DNA of 64,000 nt from Astropecten irregularis (GCA_963971285.1 OZ020244.1:15872001-15936000), one strand, 5' to 3'; numbered from the stretch's first letter, positions 21,201 to 28,830 are shown. Notes: generated by a model not told the origin, from the sequence alone. A program made the numbers and translations.

Positions 21201-22567
21201 GCGTACCGCCCACAGTGGAAGTACCTAAGGAGTATCACATATAGCCCACATAGCACGAGCGCTATGGAGCAAGTGATATAGGAGGTGATTGCTCGCACAA
21301 CTGGCGCTAAAGAGGCAATCGCTTATAACAGGTGTTTAAGGAAGCGTTAACTAATTAATTGATTTATAACTAGAGGCTAACTATTGGAGCCGGGTTGTTG
21401 TCAATTACAACACGCCGATGGGCCATCAGTGGACCACTATCAGCTGCCGACAGTGGACAGATCGATGTCGCACGGGCGGACGTTTGTTATATCGGTCTGC
21501 CGGTGGCAGCTAGGCCACTTGTGGTATGCCGCCAGTTATCGTTGGTGGTCCATTGTCGGTTTTGGAGCGGCAGGCAACTTGTGGTATGCCGCCAGTTACC
21601 GCTGATAGCTGCTGTCGGTTTTGGAGCGGTAGGCCACTTGTGGTATGTCGCCAGTAACTGCTGGTGGACTGCTGCCGGTTTTGGAGCGGCATCCAGTAAC
21701 CGCTGGTGGACCACTGCTGGTTTTGGAGCGGCAGCCCACTTGTGGTATGCCGCCAGTTACTGCTGGTGGTCCGCTGCTGGTTTTGGAGAGGCAGGCCACT
21801 TTTGGTATGCCGCCAGTAACCGCTGGTGCACCGCTGTTGGTTTTGGAGCGGCAGGCGACTTGTGGTATATGCCGCCAGTAACCGCTGGTGGACCGCTGCC
21901 GGTTTTGGAGCAGCAGGCCACTTGTGGTATGCCGCCAGTAACCGCTGGTGGACCACTGCCGGTTTTGGAGTGGCAGGCCAATGGTACGGTATGCCGCCGG
22001 TAACCGCTGGTGTCGGTTTTAGGTCGGCGTGCCGATGCCACCCAACCGCTCCTCAGCAGATCGCCGGTGGCTTTTTGGGTTTTGATGACCCCAAAAATAA
22101 AAAAACTGTTTCACTGTTTATTTTGCTTTATAGGACTCTATCATCTTTGTTGTTGCAATAGACATCGGCCAACCAACAATAGCACTCCGCACTAGTGCTA
22201 AAAATAGCACCGGATCTCAGACAAACATTGCAACCATGCAAACGTGTGTTGGTGTGCGCGTCCATACACTAAGTGTGTGAGACAATGTTTGTCTGACATC
22301 CGGGGATTTTGTGACGTCATTAGTGTGGAGCGCTTTTGAGGAGTCTGTTTCTTCAGTCACATGATATATTTTTTTAAACAAATCCCAATAAACCAGCAAC
22401 AGTGTACCTCTGCAGGAGACTGCTCCAGGGGAATTCTTGTATTCATTCCTGTAGATCTCACCCAGCTCCGAGCTTCCAAATTCATCTCCTTTGTTGTTGA
22501 TCTTCAAGTACTGCAGGAATGCTCTACCAACAGTCAGCTTTTCAGATGTGGTCTTTTTCTTCCTCAT
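65..22567 (-). CDS. MOV10: MOV10-type RNA helicase, 14 coding exons, C-terminus off the left edge
   Basis: Join on the minus strand: 22567-22408, 20784-20508, 18286-18155, 16700-16606, 14027-13930, 12251-12115, 9844-9743, 7094-6941, 6162-6008, 4335-4150, 2765-2603, 2152-1979, 1473-1364, 273-65. All introns are GT-AG and all phases agree, giving about 717 codons. Seen: Walker A GPPGTGKT at residues 537-544, motif Ia [16 protein letters not shown] at 666-670 and GDPKQLGP at 698-705. The DEAGH form and the stretch [12 protein letters not shown] favour MOV10 over MOV10L1, which has DEAGQ. Walker A is at nearly the same residue number as in human MOV10 (about 1003 aa), so roughly 285 residues are missing. 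Family knowledge: UPF1-like SF1 5'-to-3' RNA helicase of RNA silencing, retroelement and virus control, found in cytoplasmic granules. Odd: a C2H2 finger near the N-terminus. The gene-level call is secure; expression and exact 5' end are inferred. Confidence 0.93.
345..1170. mobile_element. Nested complex of three MITEs
   Basis: Outer GGGGCCAATTTC element halves lie at 345-392 and about 990-1170. Inside is a fold-back with arms at about 393-552 and 866-1000 sharing AAGGTCTCAACGTTTC. In its centre is a GGGCCCAATTTCATGGAATCC element (554-853). Confidence 0.65.
1364..1473 (-). CDS. MOV10: MOV10 exon between motifs Ia and II
   Basis: 110 nt, residues 612-648; acceptor TGTGTAG, donor GGAAG|GTCAGT. 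The peptide [20 protein letters not shown] then LVTTLCTAG aligns with human KPCCNWDAKKGEYVFPAKKK...LITTLITAG. Confidence 0.9.
1979..2152 (-). CDS. MOV10: MOV10 exon with helicase motif Ia
   Basis: 174 nt, residues 554-611; acceptor TTCCTTAG, donor TTGAAG|GTTCGC. It carries [18 protein letters not shown] and [14 protein letters not shown], matching human [18 protein letters not shown] and LLAPSRD. Confidence 0.94.
2239..2401. mobile_element. CAGAGTTGT MITE with ACTTG repeats
   Basis: Termini CAGAGTTGT/ACAACTCTG around degenerate GACTTGACTCGAG repeats. The target duplication is unclear, although TCTACAC occurs on both sides with an offset. Confidence 0.55.
2603..2765 (-). CDS. MOV10: MOV10 exon with Walker A motif
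   Basis: 163 nt, residues 499-553; acceptor ATTGCAG|CAC, donor AACAG|GTATAG. It carries [28 protein letters not shown] (Walker A at 2653-2630) and TIVEAIKQ. A second AG at 2753 was rejected because it breaks the phase. Confidence 0.95.
2823..3188. mobile_element. TTAA MITE
   Basis: 358 bp flanked by TTAA (2823-2826 and 3185-3188), with termini AGGTGGTATCATACTTTGG and a diverged match ending GTATGATACTACCT. The TTAA duplication points to a piggyBac-like mobiliser. Confidence 0.8.
4150..4335 (-). CDS. MOV10: MOV10 exon preceding the helicase core
   Basis: 186 nt, residues 437-499; acceptor CTTTCCAG, donor GGAAG|GTAAAC. The peptide [19 protein letters not shown] and LPLRLQH matches human LLSRFVDGLTFKVNFTFNR and QPLRVQH. 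Confidence 0.94.
5031..5284. mobile_element. GGGGCCAATTTC MITE, subtype B
   Basis: 254 bp with termini GGGGCCAATTTCATAGAGCT and its reverse complement, enriched in GCTTAAGCAC near both ends. Confidence 0.8.
5857..5990 (+). mobile_element. tRNA-like SINE, partial and old
   Basis: tRNA-like core with inverted frame; the A box is mutated (TAGCTATTAAGTTGG), B box GGTTCAAATCC. Confidence 0.7.
6008..6162 (-). CDS. MOV10: MOV10 exon
   Basis: 155 nt, residues 386-437; acceptor GGGTATAG, donor AGAGA|GTAAGT. The peptide [20 protein letters not shown] and [17 protein letters not shown] matches human [19 protein letters not shown] and YKGFVHKVELDRVKLSF. Confidence 0.94.
6224..6755. mobile_element. GGTTTCGCATGCGAAC MITE with nested TGACGTCA element
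   Basis: Termini TAGGGAGGTTTCGCATGCGA/TTCGCATGCAAAACCTCTCTA. The element at 6421-6556 is inserted within it; the relative at 18314-18745 lacks that insertion. Confidence 0.78.
6941..7094 (-). CDS. MOV10: MOV10 exon
   Basis: 154 nt, residues 334-385; acceptor CCACATCAG, donor CTCAGG|GTGAGC. The peptide [20 protein letters not shown] then [13 protein letters not shown] closely matches human WRNYEVKLRLLLHLEELQ...MEHDIRHYDLESV. Confidence 0.93.
7139..7571. mobile_element. TTAA MITE
   Basis: Same family, element 7143-7567 with TTAA on both sides and TIR AGGTAGTATCATACTTTGG/CCAAAGTATGATACTACCT. It has a short ATT microsatellite inside and starts 45 bp from a MOV10 exon. Confidence 0.85.
8176..9300. 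repeat. 55-bp tandem array inside a GATC hairpin MITE
   Basis: About 19 copies of a 55-bp unit (8208-9275). Each is itself a hairpin built on GATCCTAGCAGGATC and TATCGAAGCCTTCGATA. The array is bounded by the ends of the single-copy MITE: TTAGGAGGGCCTGACG on the left and CGTCAGGCCCTCC on the right. Units differ by a few substitutions. It lies in a MOV10 intron. Confidence 0.9.
9396..9626. mobile_element. GGGGCCAATTTC MITE, subtype A
   Basis: About 231 bp, termini GGGGCCAATTTTATAAAACT/AGTTTTATGAAATTGGCCCC, internal CCATTGAAAATTCCATTTGA. Confidence 0.8.
9743..9844 (-). CDS. MOV10: MOV10 exon
   Basis: 102 nt, residues 300-334; acceptor ACACCAG, donor GTCAC|GTACGT. The peptide contains [11 protein letters not shown], like human LGTYYPPPRLR. 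A second open frame exists in this exon, but only this one keeps phase with both neighbours. Confidence 0.87.
9874..10226. mobile_element. TTAA MITE, right flank altered
   Basis: Left TTAA at 9874-9877 and both termini present, but the right copy of TTAA is lost. Confidence 0.75.
10363..10906. mobile_element. CATAGATATAT hAT-like MITE, copy 1
   Basis: Element 10371-10898 begins CATAGATATAT and ends ATATCTATG. It is flanked by the 8-bp duplication GTCTCACT. Inner ends carry AGATGACGCA/TGCGTCATCTAG. A large internal palindrome contains repeated ATTCCATCATT units, which give a spurious short ORF. Confidence 0.88.
11018..11294 (+). mobile_element. tRNA-like SINE, B box deleted
   Basis: Head, A box and tail are present, but the segment with the B box is missing. 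Confidence 0.7.
11464..12015. mobile_element. GGGCCCAATTTCATGGAATCC MITE with nested insertion
   Basis: Same family as 554-853, with the Harbinger-like MITE inside. Confidence 0.7.
11616..11947. mobile_element. Harbinger-like MITE nested in a GGGCCCAATTTC element
   Basis: Same family as 17295-17641, flanked by TAA, inserted within the copy at 11464-12015. Confidence 0.7.
12115..12251 (-). CDS. MOV10: MOV10 exon
   Basis: 137 nt, residues 255-300; acceptor GTTTCAG, donor CTGAA|GTAAGT. The peptide [17 protein letters not shown] then PTIPYIRQP aligns with human YIARFLAAVAHSPLAAQLKP. Confidence 0.9.
12291..12877. mobile_element. GGGGCCAATTTC MITE interrupted by a SINE
   Basis: Both halves of a subtype A element lie around the SINE at 12371-12718. 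The SINE is flanked by a direct repeat of TTAATAAAAACAGC, its target duplication. Confidence 0.75.
12371..12718 (+). mobile_element. tRNA-like SINE, full length
   Basis: About 348 bp. A box TGGCTCAGTTGG and B box GGTTCGAATCC lie in a roughly 73-nt tRNA-like segment in the middle. It is framed by inverted repeats GAACAAAGAT...TTGACT and AGTCAATTTTTCTTTGTTC. TTAATAAAAACAGC is duplicated on both sides. Confidence 0.82.
13284..13457. mobile_element. tRNA-like SINE, rearranged
   Basis: A minus-oriented core fused to a plus-oriented tail, giving an inverted arrangement. Confidence 0.55.
13450..13890. mobile_element. GGGCGCCCC fold-back element with A/T tracts
   Basis: Ends GGGCGCCCCTTTTT/AAAAAGGGGCGCCC, with CCGACCGACC near both ends. 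It includes a perfect internal hairpin, AGAATTCCCAGAATTTCTG with its complement. It is next to a MOV10 exon (13930). Confidence 0.7.
13930..14027 (-). CDS. MOV10: MOV10 exon, N-terminal region
   Basis: 98 nt, residues 222-254; acceptor TTTTTTTAG|GG, donor AGCACG|GTAGGA. The peptide [14 protein letters not shown] then LLLVFKPEG matches the human spacing YELHVHCKTS...VLWELLGPG. No ORF of useful length reveals it; I found it by matching phase and pattern between its neighbours. Confidence 0.82.
15368..15956. mobile_element. CAGTGTTG hAT-like element with ACTCG repeats
   Basis: Element 15376-15948, termini CAGTGTTG/CAACACTG, flanked by GCCAGTAC/GCCAGAAC (7 of 8). The interior is made of variants of GTACTCGGACTCG. 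Confidence 0.8.
16606..16700 (-). CDS. MOV10: MOV10 exon, N-terminal region
   Basis: 95 nt, residues 190-222. A long pyrimidine tract ends AATTAG before the exon; the donor is CCAG|GTATGA. The peptide ends EDLVLYPG, aligning with human PLGPG. The phase (1 nt in, 1 nt out) fits both neighbours and decided between several possible acceptors. Confidence 0.87.
17295..17641. mobile_element. Harbinger-like MITE (TTA duplication)
   Basis: Element 17298-17638 with termini GGCCGGAAAAAAA/TTTTTTTCGGCC and TTA on both sides. It contains GCCCTCAAGTGGAAAAATT and GGTCGGTCG near the ends. Confidence 0.75.
17871..18114. mobile_element. GGGGCCAATTTC MITE, subtype A
   Basis: A complete copy about 240 bp long, ending 41 bp from a MOV10 exon. 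Confidence 0.8.
18155..18286 (-). CDS. MOV10: MOV10 exon, N-terminal beta-rich region
   Basis: 132 nt, residues 146-190; acceptor CTTTTCAG, donor AACGG|GTATGG. The peptide [24 protein letters not shown] followed by NIKVENNG aligns with human MOV10 GVDVEVQG...GQLLIRLDLN...LRLRNGG. Confidence 0.9.
18314..18745. mobile_element. GGTTTCGCATGCGAAC MITE without the insertion
   Basis: Same termini as 6224-6755 and serves as the empty-site comparison. Confidence 0.75.
18763..19318 (+). mobile_element. tRNA-like SINE with nested MITE
   Basis: Head interrupted by the MITE at 18783-18992; the core lies near 19165-19295. Confidence 0.7.
18783..18992. mobile_element. AAGGCGCCTTTCCATATGCG MITE nested in a SINE
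   Basis: About 210 bp with about 25-bp TIRs, inserted in the head of the tRNA-like SINE at 18763-19318. Confidence 0.72.
19312..19640. mobile_element. TTAA MITE, truncated
   Basis: Left end with TTAA is intact. The right end is missing and replaced by SINE tail sequence. Confidence 0.7.
19729..20014. mobile_element. GGGCCCAATTTCATGGAATCC MITE
   Basis: A complete copy with termini GGGCCCAATTTCATGGAATC and GATTCCACGAAATTGAGCCC. Confidence 0.75.
20508..20784 (-). CDS. MOV10: MOV10 exon encoding the N-terminal zinc finger
   Basis: 277 nt, residues 54-146; acceptor GGTACAG|GA, donor GAAAG|GTGAAT. It starts with [11 protein letters not shown], comparable to human GFSSMLYGMK. C111, C114, H127 and H133 form a C-x2-C-x12-H-x5-H finger (positions 20614-20546) with FYCATC and HLMGKKH, typical of U1/JAZ-type fingers. 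The exon ends KKER and joins the next in phase 2. Confidence 0.9.
20880..21519. other. Unclassified GC-rich flank of the minisatellite
   Basis: Sequence unlike the rest of the intron, with ACTTTATAAGTCC followed by CpG-bearing, non-repetitive sequence. It may be part of a retroelement that contained the minisatellite, but I cannot identify it. Confidence 0.3.
21520..22025. repeat. 60-bp minisatellite
   Basis: About eight copies of a GC-rich 60-bp unit (GGTTTTGGAGCGGCAGGCC, GCCGCCAGTAACCGCTGGTG). The unit length is a multiple of three, so several frames stay open; no gene is indicated. In a MOV10 intron. Confidence 0.88.
22195..22340. mobile_element. AATAGCG...TGACGTCA element
   Basis: A copy lying between two MOV10 exons; it includes GTGACGTCATTAGT and CAATGTTTGTCTGACAT. 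Confidence 0.65.
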
Positions 22568-22601
22568 AATGTCAAATGATCACGGCTTCCGGAACTACGT
22601 T
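22408..22601 (-). CDS. MOV10: MOV10 first coding exon (start codon at 22567)
   Basis: The acceptor follows a pyrimidine-rich tract ending TTCAG at 22602, leaving 34 nt of 5' UTR, then ATG at 22567-22565. Coding part is 160 nt, residues 1-53, with donor AGAG|GTACAC. The peptide contains GRAFLQYL and GEIYRNEY, matching the region of human MOV10 that contains LRTIYNRDF. The start is the first ATG in this frame in the exon. Confidence 0.85.
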
Positions 22602-22752
22602 CTGAATATTAAAAGAAAAAGAATTACGCACACTGATGACAATTTGTACCGGCTATTTTGCTATGAAAAAATGTTCTTGGGGGCCAATATTTTTTCCTGT
22701 TTTCGAGATGTTTGAATGAATTTTTCCCTTTAGTTTTTCTTCTCTTTTCTTT

Positions 22753-24078
22753 ACAGTCATTGAAAATTAAAGAAACAAAAATTGACTGGAGCGGGATTCG
22801 AACTGCCAACCTTCTGAATACCGTACAGGTGCTCTACCAACTGAGCCATCCAGCCCATATCGAATATTCGAATATTCGATCATCACTCGAATATTCGAAT
22901 AATATTTTGCCCGTTCGAATATTCGAGAAAAAATTAACGCGATGCCAAAAGCAGATTTTGTACCGCAAAATGCATTGAAGCCGGCCGCGATCCATGGTAC
23001 CCAAGCCATCCACAATCTGCGGTACCGTCCGAGCGCTTTTTCACCGTGCATGTGACATACACACATTGTACATTCGATGTGTACTGTGCACATGTACATG
23101 TACATGTACGTGCGGCTTCCTGTCGACCATGTGATTGAGACTTGCGCTGGTGCATGCTGTGTGCTGTGTGAAGTTCTTGCTATTACGCACGCAGATACCA
23201 GTCATGCACGATGGCTGGCTAGGCTGCACGTGGTGTGCATGCATGATGCATGTAGCGTGCGTGCGATATGAATACGATCGTCGCTTTTGGAGGATTTTTT
23301 ACCGTTCGTTTTTGGAATTAATTCGGTGAACTGAAAAGTGTGTTTCTACTTGGCCAGATGGACAATATAACCAAATTGAAGTAAGATTTAGGTGACCAGA
23401 AAAACGCGATTTACAGTACTATTTTAGAAGACGGTACGGTCAGAATATGGGGATCGATACAACAATGCATACGGCCTACATAATGCGTTCGATGTTGGTG
23501 CTCGATCATTAAGCTTGGCCTGTCAATGGCGTGTTGGTAGAAATAGCGGATAATATAATTCTGTAACTTGTTAAAAATCTGCTAAAAAGGTAGGGTGTTT
23601 TGATAGGATCTGTTCATGATCTGTTATTGTCTAGCACGCCTGGTGCGGCGTCCCGATAGCTACCAGCAGCCATTTTGCAACGTACTTTCATATTTTTATT
23701 TTCTTATGTTTTACATTGAATTGCGATTTTTTTCGAATATTCGATCTATTTTTTTTCTCGATTTGCGAATACTAAATTATTCGTAAATGGACAGCCCTAG
23801 TGGTGTCCCTAATAGTCAAGTATGTTTGTTCGTTTGGCAGTCAGAAGCCATGAAACCACGCACACACCGCATATCCCAAGAATCATTTCATCAATATGCA
23901 CAGCAATGCTGCAACTTAATCATCAAATAACCACAAGGGAAACTGACTAAATTTTAAGTCATTGAAAACTGAACAAAGGAAAATTGACTGGAGTGGGATT
24001 TGAACCGGCGACCTCCTGAATACAGTACAGGCGCTCTACCAACTGAGCTATCCAGCCCTACGTTGGTGCCAGTGTCCC
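22753..24078 (-). mobile_element. Two tRNA-like SINEs, one split by a 940-bp insertion
   Basis: First copy 22753-22857 plus 23798-23925. Second copy about 23925-24078 with B box complement GGATTTGAACC. Confidence 0.7.
22858..23797. mobile_element. AATATTCG-rich hAT-like insertion splitting a SINE
   Basis: About 940 bp interrupting a minus-strand tRNA-like SINE. CAGCCC occurs at both junctions. The ends are rich in TTCGAATATTCG, and the right end read inward is AGGGCTGTCCATTTACGAAT, typical of hAT termini. Confidence 0.65.
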
Positions 24079-24428
24079 TTAAAGGTACCATACTTTGGTT
24101 TTTGTCAAAGAAATACAGATTCATGAGCAAAAATATCAAGGAAGTTACAGTAACAGTCATCTGTAAAAATTTCAGTCCCATACGGTGCCCACTTTTTGAG
24201 AAAATCGTGAAAAACGGCCACAGTATTTCTTAAGTCTTTTCTCTTTTATTTTTTATATTTTAAAAGATCAAAAAGATTTTCGGTCGTTGTTTTACTAATT
24301 TCTGGATAAATACACCATTTCAGGCGGAAATTTTTTTAACTAGCACCATCTTCATACCCTGAAAGTTATACGTAAATCTGTGAACATTTCTAGTTTGGTC
24401 TCTTACCAAAGTATGATACTACCTTTAA
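24079..24428. mobile_element. TTAA MITE
   Basis: Element 24083-24424 with TTAA on both sides. It is inserted in the 3' part of a minus-oriented tRNA-like SINE. Confidence 0.8.
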
Positions 24429-24805
24429 TAGTCAACTTTTCTTTACAGAATGGATTAGGTGTATGTGGCTTTTGCATAATGGACCCTTCCGGCCTGTCAA
24501 TCAAACTGTGGCCATTGACCAATAGGAGGATGCCTTTTAACCAGGTGACCTTAAAAGCCTCGGTCAAACTCGGTCACATGTTTGCTGTTTGTAAAACACG
24601 CACACGTGGGCGGGGCTTAAGAGCAAAGCTGGAAAGGTCCATTGTACTCGGTTCTTTGCTGGCACTGTCATTCTTCTGATTGGCCAATTCTCAATACGTC
24701 AAGCGGACCACAGTGCTTCTTTATTTTAAAAGAAGTAATAAACTGACCACCTAAATTAACTGCTCATCAGCCAAAATAATGACCTGAAATTTATAAAATG
24801 CTTGT

Positions 24806-24908
24806 AGTTAGGAGGGCTTGACGCGTTTCGATCCTAGCAGGATCTTTATCGAAAGCAAGGTGTTAAAGATCCTGCTAGGATGGAAATGCGTCAAGCCCTC
24901 CTAACTCC
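24806..24908. mobile_element. GATC hairpin MITE, single copy
   Basis: About 100 bp: GTTAGGAGGGCTTGACGCG, then GATCCTAGCAGGATC, a short loop, and the reverse complement. This is the ancestral form of the 8.2-9.3 kb array. Confidence 0.8.
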
Positions 24909-25120
24909 AATATTATTTTGTCGGAGCCTGGAGGTACATTTCTGCAGGCATGACACAAGGAAAATTGGCCAATCAGAGTATTAAATGAGGAATAATGTCA
25001 GTGCAGAAAAAAAAATATTTATCAAGCGCTTATTTTTTTTAAATTAATATTGATCTGTGAAAAGGAAAAGGATTGAAAAACACATTTATAAAAACCTTGG
25101 ATTTTACCAATCCTGTACTG

Positions 25121-25590
25121 TACCTTTAAAGATAGTATCATACTTTGGTTTTTATCAAAGAAGTACAGATTCATGGGAAAAAATATCAAGACAGATACAG
25201 TAACAGTCATCCGTGAAAATTTCAGTCGCATAATGTTGCCCACTTTTTGAGAAAACAGTGAAAACATTTAACAATCCTGTACTGTACCTTTAAAGGTAAT
25301 ATCATACTTTGTTTTTTGTCGAAGAAATGCAAATTCATGGGCAAAAATATCAAAGCAAATACAGTAACAGTCCAGAAAAGAGTAAAACAACGACCGAAAA
25401 TCTTTTTGATCTTTTCAAAGATCAAAAATAAAAGAGAAAAGACTTTATAAGAAATACAGTGGCTGATTTTCACTGTTTTCTCTGAAGTACCGTATGGGAC
25501 TGAAATTTTCACAGATGACTGATATTTTTGCTCATGAATCTGTATTTCTGTGATAAAAACCAAAGTATGATAGGCCTACTACCTTTAAAG
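25121..25590. mobile_element. TTAA MITE pair, rearranged
   Basis: Two partial copies in opposite orientations, joined near 25270-25290. The result is an inverted structure with internal GATCTTT...AAAGATC. Confidence 0.65.
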
Positions 25591-26570
25591 GGCGGCTGCA
25601 GTGCTTTTTTCAGTCAGGTTATTTTATTGCCTTCATACAGAGAATATACTGACAAATAATGAATGGCAAGTCTTATTTTGGTTTCAAACCAGCATTTGGT
25701 TTTCCTTTGAATGGCTTTGTAAAACGGGGGATTTTCACGCATACTCATGTAGGGAACCAACATAAAAAATATAATGAAAAAACATAAGAAATGAAGAGGC
25801 AAACTTGACCTACATAAATGGTTTGGTAAAAAAAATCCACCACCAGTTGAGTGAAAGGAACATATTTGGTAAAATAAAACCCATTGATGAGGAGGAAAAG
25901 GTCTGTCAGAAAACCTGTAAATGCAAATTGTTGTGCACAAATCAATCAGGTTAATGCTCTCAGTTCCCCAGATGACATCACAGTTTTGCTCATGAATATG
26001 GAAATGCTAATTAGCATACAAACCATGTTCAAGCCATAATATTCCCAATCCCATTGCAGAGACCCTTTAAGCAAATTCTGGTGCATATACCAGCTCTATG
26101 AAATTGCCCCCAGATTTTTTGTGTTGTGGATGCATTAAAAATGGCGCCACGAGTCATTCATTGCATTGCAGTCATGAGTCATCAATGGCCGTGACATTGA
26201 GAGAAAAAATGTTCATTGATTTGATCACCGACATTAATATTATTTAATAAATACAATAATACAAGAAACACATGAAAACGGGAGCCAGAAAGCTGAAGAA
26301 TAATTCCGTGACTGAAAGCTATTAAACATAGCTAAATAATCAAACAAAAATAGGCTAAGTTTTCTAAGTCATTTCGTAGATCGATATTAATTAATTACAT
26401 CCATTCACAAACATGATGTGGTCCTTTTAGTTTTACTAGTAGTACGTACAGTGTGTACACATGGTACAGTGTAGTCTCACTCGATCAGTATATGTTTTTG
26501 CCGAACTGACTTATAAATTAGCATTTTTAGCAAGCCAAAACACAATATTTTAACTACATGAGCTACTTAC

Positions 26571-26860
26571 AAATTATTCAGGGTTTATCTGGTCGACTGG
26601 TGAGATCCTTTCAGCATTAAGATTACTGCTGTAATGGAGAAAATCTGCTGCAATTCTGCTTGCGAAATCGTCTGCGATGTCACGAGATTGTGTGTACGTT
26701 TTTGCCGTTTCTCATCACTGACAGGGGAATTCCCCCAACTCACTGCGCACTGGTACACGATAGTATTCCACGCGCGCAGAGCGCGCAATACATGGCATTG
26801 GTACCCGGCGGGTCACTGGTTATTTATAATTGCACGTTTGTTGGAATTTCCTGTATGATT
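26571..26860 (-). promoter_or_regulatory. Candidate MOV10 promoter and non-coding first exon
   Basis: On the minus strand a TATAAATA box lies at 26828-26821. It is followed by CpG-rich sequence (CGCGCGCAGAGCGCGC around 26771-26786) and a strong donor, AATTT|GTAAGT, with its exon base at 26571. A first exon of about 225 nt would splice to the acceptor at 22602. A short upstream ORF (26788-26585) would sit inside it. Two kappaB-like sites are present: TGGAATTTCC at 26842-26851 and the palindrome GGGGAATTCCCC at 26724-26735. The motifs are seen; their use is inferred. Confidence 0.45.
26724..26735. promoter_or_regulatory. Palindromic kappaB site GGGGAATTCCCC
   Basis: A perfect 12-bp palindrome containing the Rel/NF-kappaB consensus GGGRNNYYCC. 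It lies about 60 bp downstream of the start site expected from the TATA-like box. Function is inferred from the motif alone. Confidence 0.5.
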
Positions 26861-26899
26861 TTGCAGATCATAGCTCCAAGAAATGGAGATTAATTGAGC

Positions 26900-27572
26900 A
26901 TGATAGCTGGAAACATTAATTATCTTGCATCATCTGTCAGATAAGGGATACAAGGGTCGATGTATGAGGGAATTAGCCCAATGATTTGACAGCTAGGCTA
27001 TAGATGAGCAACCTTTGCAAAATTGGTTATCGTAATCTTGTAACAAAAAAATTGTAAAGTTGCTTCAGTCACGGTGTTTTCTGGAAGTGGGCCTGCACAG
27101 ACACAGTAAAACGAAATCACAAAATAGAGGGCCTATAGGCCTATGGGAACAGTGAATATTGATTTAACAGGCCAGCTAGGACTGTAGAGTTTGGCTGCAA
27201 ATTTAAGGAAATGTCAAAATGTGCATAATAGTTATTTAATAAGGCACACTGTACCATACATACATTTTTTTCTCAGATCGTCTAGTTTTGTCTTGTTTTT
27301 CCCATCATGATCATGTAGCGTTTCATTATTGTTATCAATACAGCCAGTTCATTAACTTTACATTATAGATTGATGAAGACTGTATACACTTTATAATCCT
27401 TTCATCATTATTATTTCTACTATTCAATGTAATTCACAATCCATTTTTTGTCTTAAACTAATGGGCCTATAAACTGATAACCATTGCTTATTTTTACCTA
27501 TAGCATTTCATAAATAGCATCCATTAGTAATGATTACTCATTATTGTCATCCTTATTTCCAAGAACAATTGC
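26900..27572. other. AT-rich intergenic sequence
   Basis: No convincing exon, RNA gene or repeat was recognised. Confidence 0.3.
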
Positions 27573-28010
27573 TGTCACATACTTTCACTTCCTGGCATTG
27601 ATTGACACAAGGCTGGCCACTGACCAGTGACCCTGAGTGACTCACAACGTTCTTGATTCTTAGTATATTTGCCTGGCCTTGATTCTTAGTATTAGTGTAA
27701 CTCCAGAGTATGAATCATATTTCCCTAACTTCATTCCATTGTTTTATGCCTCAGCGTCTGTTATAAAAAGCCTGCTGAGGGTATATTTTCTCAGTCTTAC
27801 TGCTAGCCATCAGTCTGACTGCTAGCCATCATTCAAGCAACATTGCTTATATAGTGCCACATGTTGTCGAACTTATCATACTTGGGTTTTTAAACTCAGA
27901 GCAGCACATATTGTATACCTTATCATGTATTCAACAATAAATATATCTCTGAAGTATTGTATATCAACCTGAGTATTTAGTGTGTAATCATTGAGCCTTG
28001 CACGCTAAAA
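27573..28010 (+). mobile_element. Candidate solo LTR
   Basis: Starts TGTCACAT. It has a TATAAAA box at 27762-27768, an AATAAA signal at 27936-27941 about 170 bp later, and a TTG/GT-rich stretch beyond. This U3-R-U5 layout suggests a solo LTR. The right boundary and target duplication are not clear, and no internal retroelement sequence is present. Confidence 0.35.
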
Positions 28011-28574
28011 ATCATTCCAATTAAAAATAGAAAAATACTGCAGAAAGTCTTGTAAAGATTTGAATAAGACAAGTGTATTTAGGATAACATGTTTATCAAT
28101 GTATCTATCAAAATGACCCCGAGATATGGAACGATTATTGATCAAGATGTAAGCCACAATTAAATAATTACAGAAATCTTAGAATTACAACAATGATCAG
28201 ACATCCCTTGAAAAACTAATCACAGTTGATCTTGTGTATAATTGATGTAGTTTATAGTGCAGCAATAAAACATGCATAACACTAATTACAAAATACAGGA
28301 TTTCAAATAAATTACGGATTCTTGAAATATTATATAACAGTGTTGAGGCAAAAGTCACAAGTATACGAATGACAAAGAATCAGTGGTAGATAATAAATGC
28401 AAAATAATTTTCTGTTTTCTCCAGAAAATTTCTCCAGCACAAACTCCTCATGGGTCTTTGGCAGTCTCATCAATTTTTAGTGAAGCTGCAGCAAATAATT
28501 ATAAAACAGTCTTATGACACACCTGGCTCTCTATACCAAAGGTCAACAACAAGGTCAGAGAGATGTGTGTGGCT

Positions 28575-28768
28575 TTAAACAGAGGCTTAGGCTAGGGCTA
28601 CGGCTGTGTCATCCATATGCTGAAAATATAGGTTGTGGTTTTTCATTGAAGCTGGAGCTCTGTTTTCTTTTTCAAACCAGAGAATCTACTTCCGAACTGC
28701 AGCCAAAATCCACTATTTTGATACCCGTTATAAACTTATTTCAGAATGGATTCACGAAATGGAGCCGA

Positions 28769-28830
<62 letters not shown>

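Larger units (their letters stand above)
22602..26570 (-). other. MOV10 5' intron (predicted)
   Basis: Predicted first intron. It contains an AATATTCG-rich insertion, tRNA-like SINE copies, TTAA MITEs and a GATC hairpin MITE. No further exon was recognised. Confidence 0.4.

Noticed and set aside
21395-22003. 202-codon ORF and its overlapping companions on both strands
   Set aside because: Open only because a 60-bp minisatellite has a period divisible by three; several frames are equally open.
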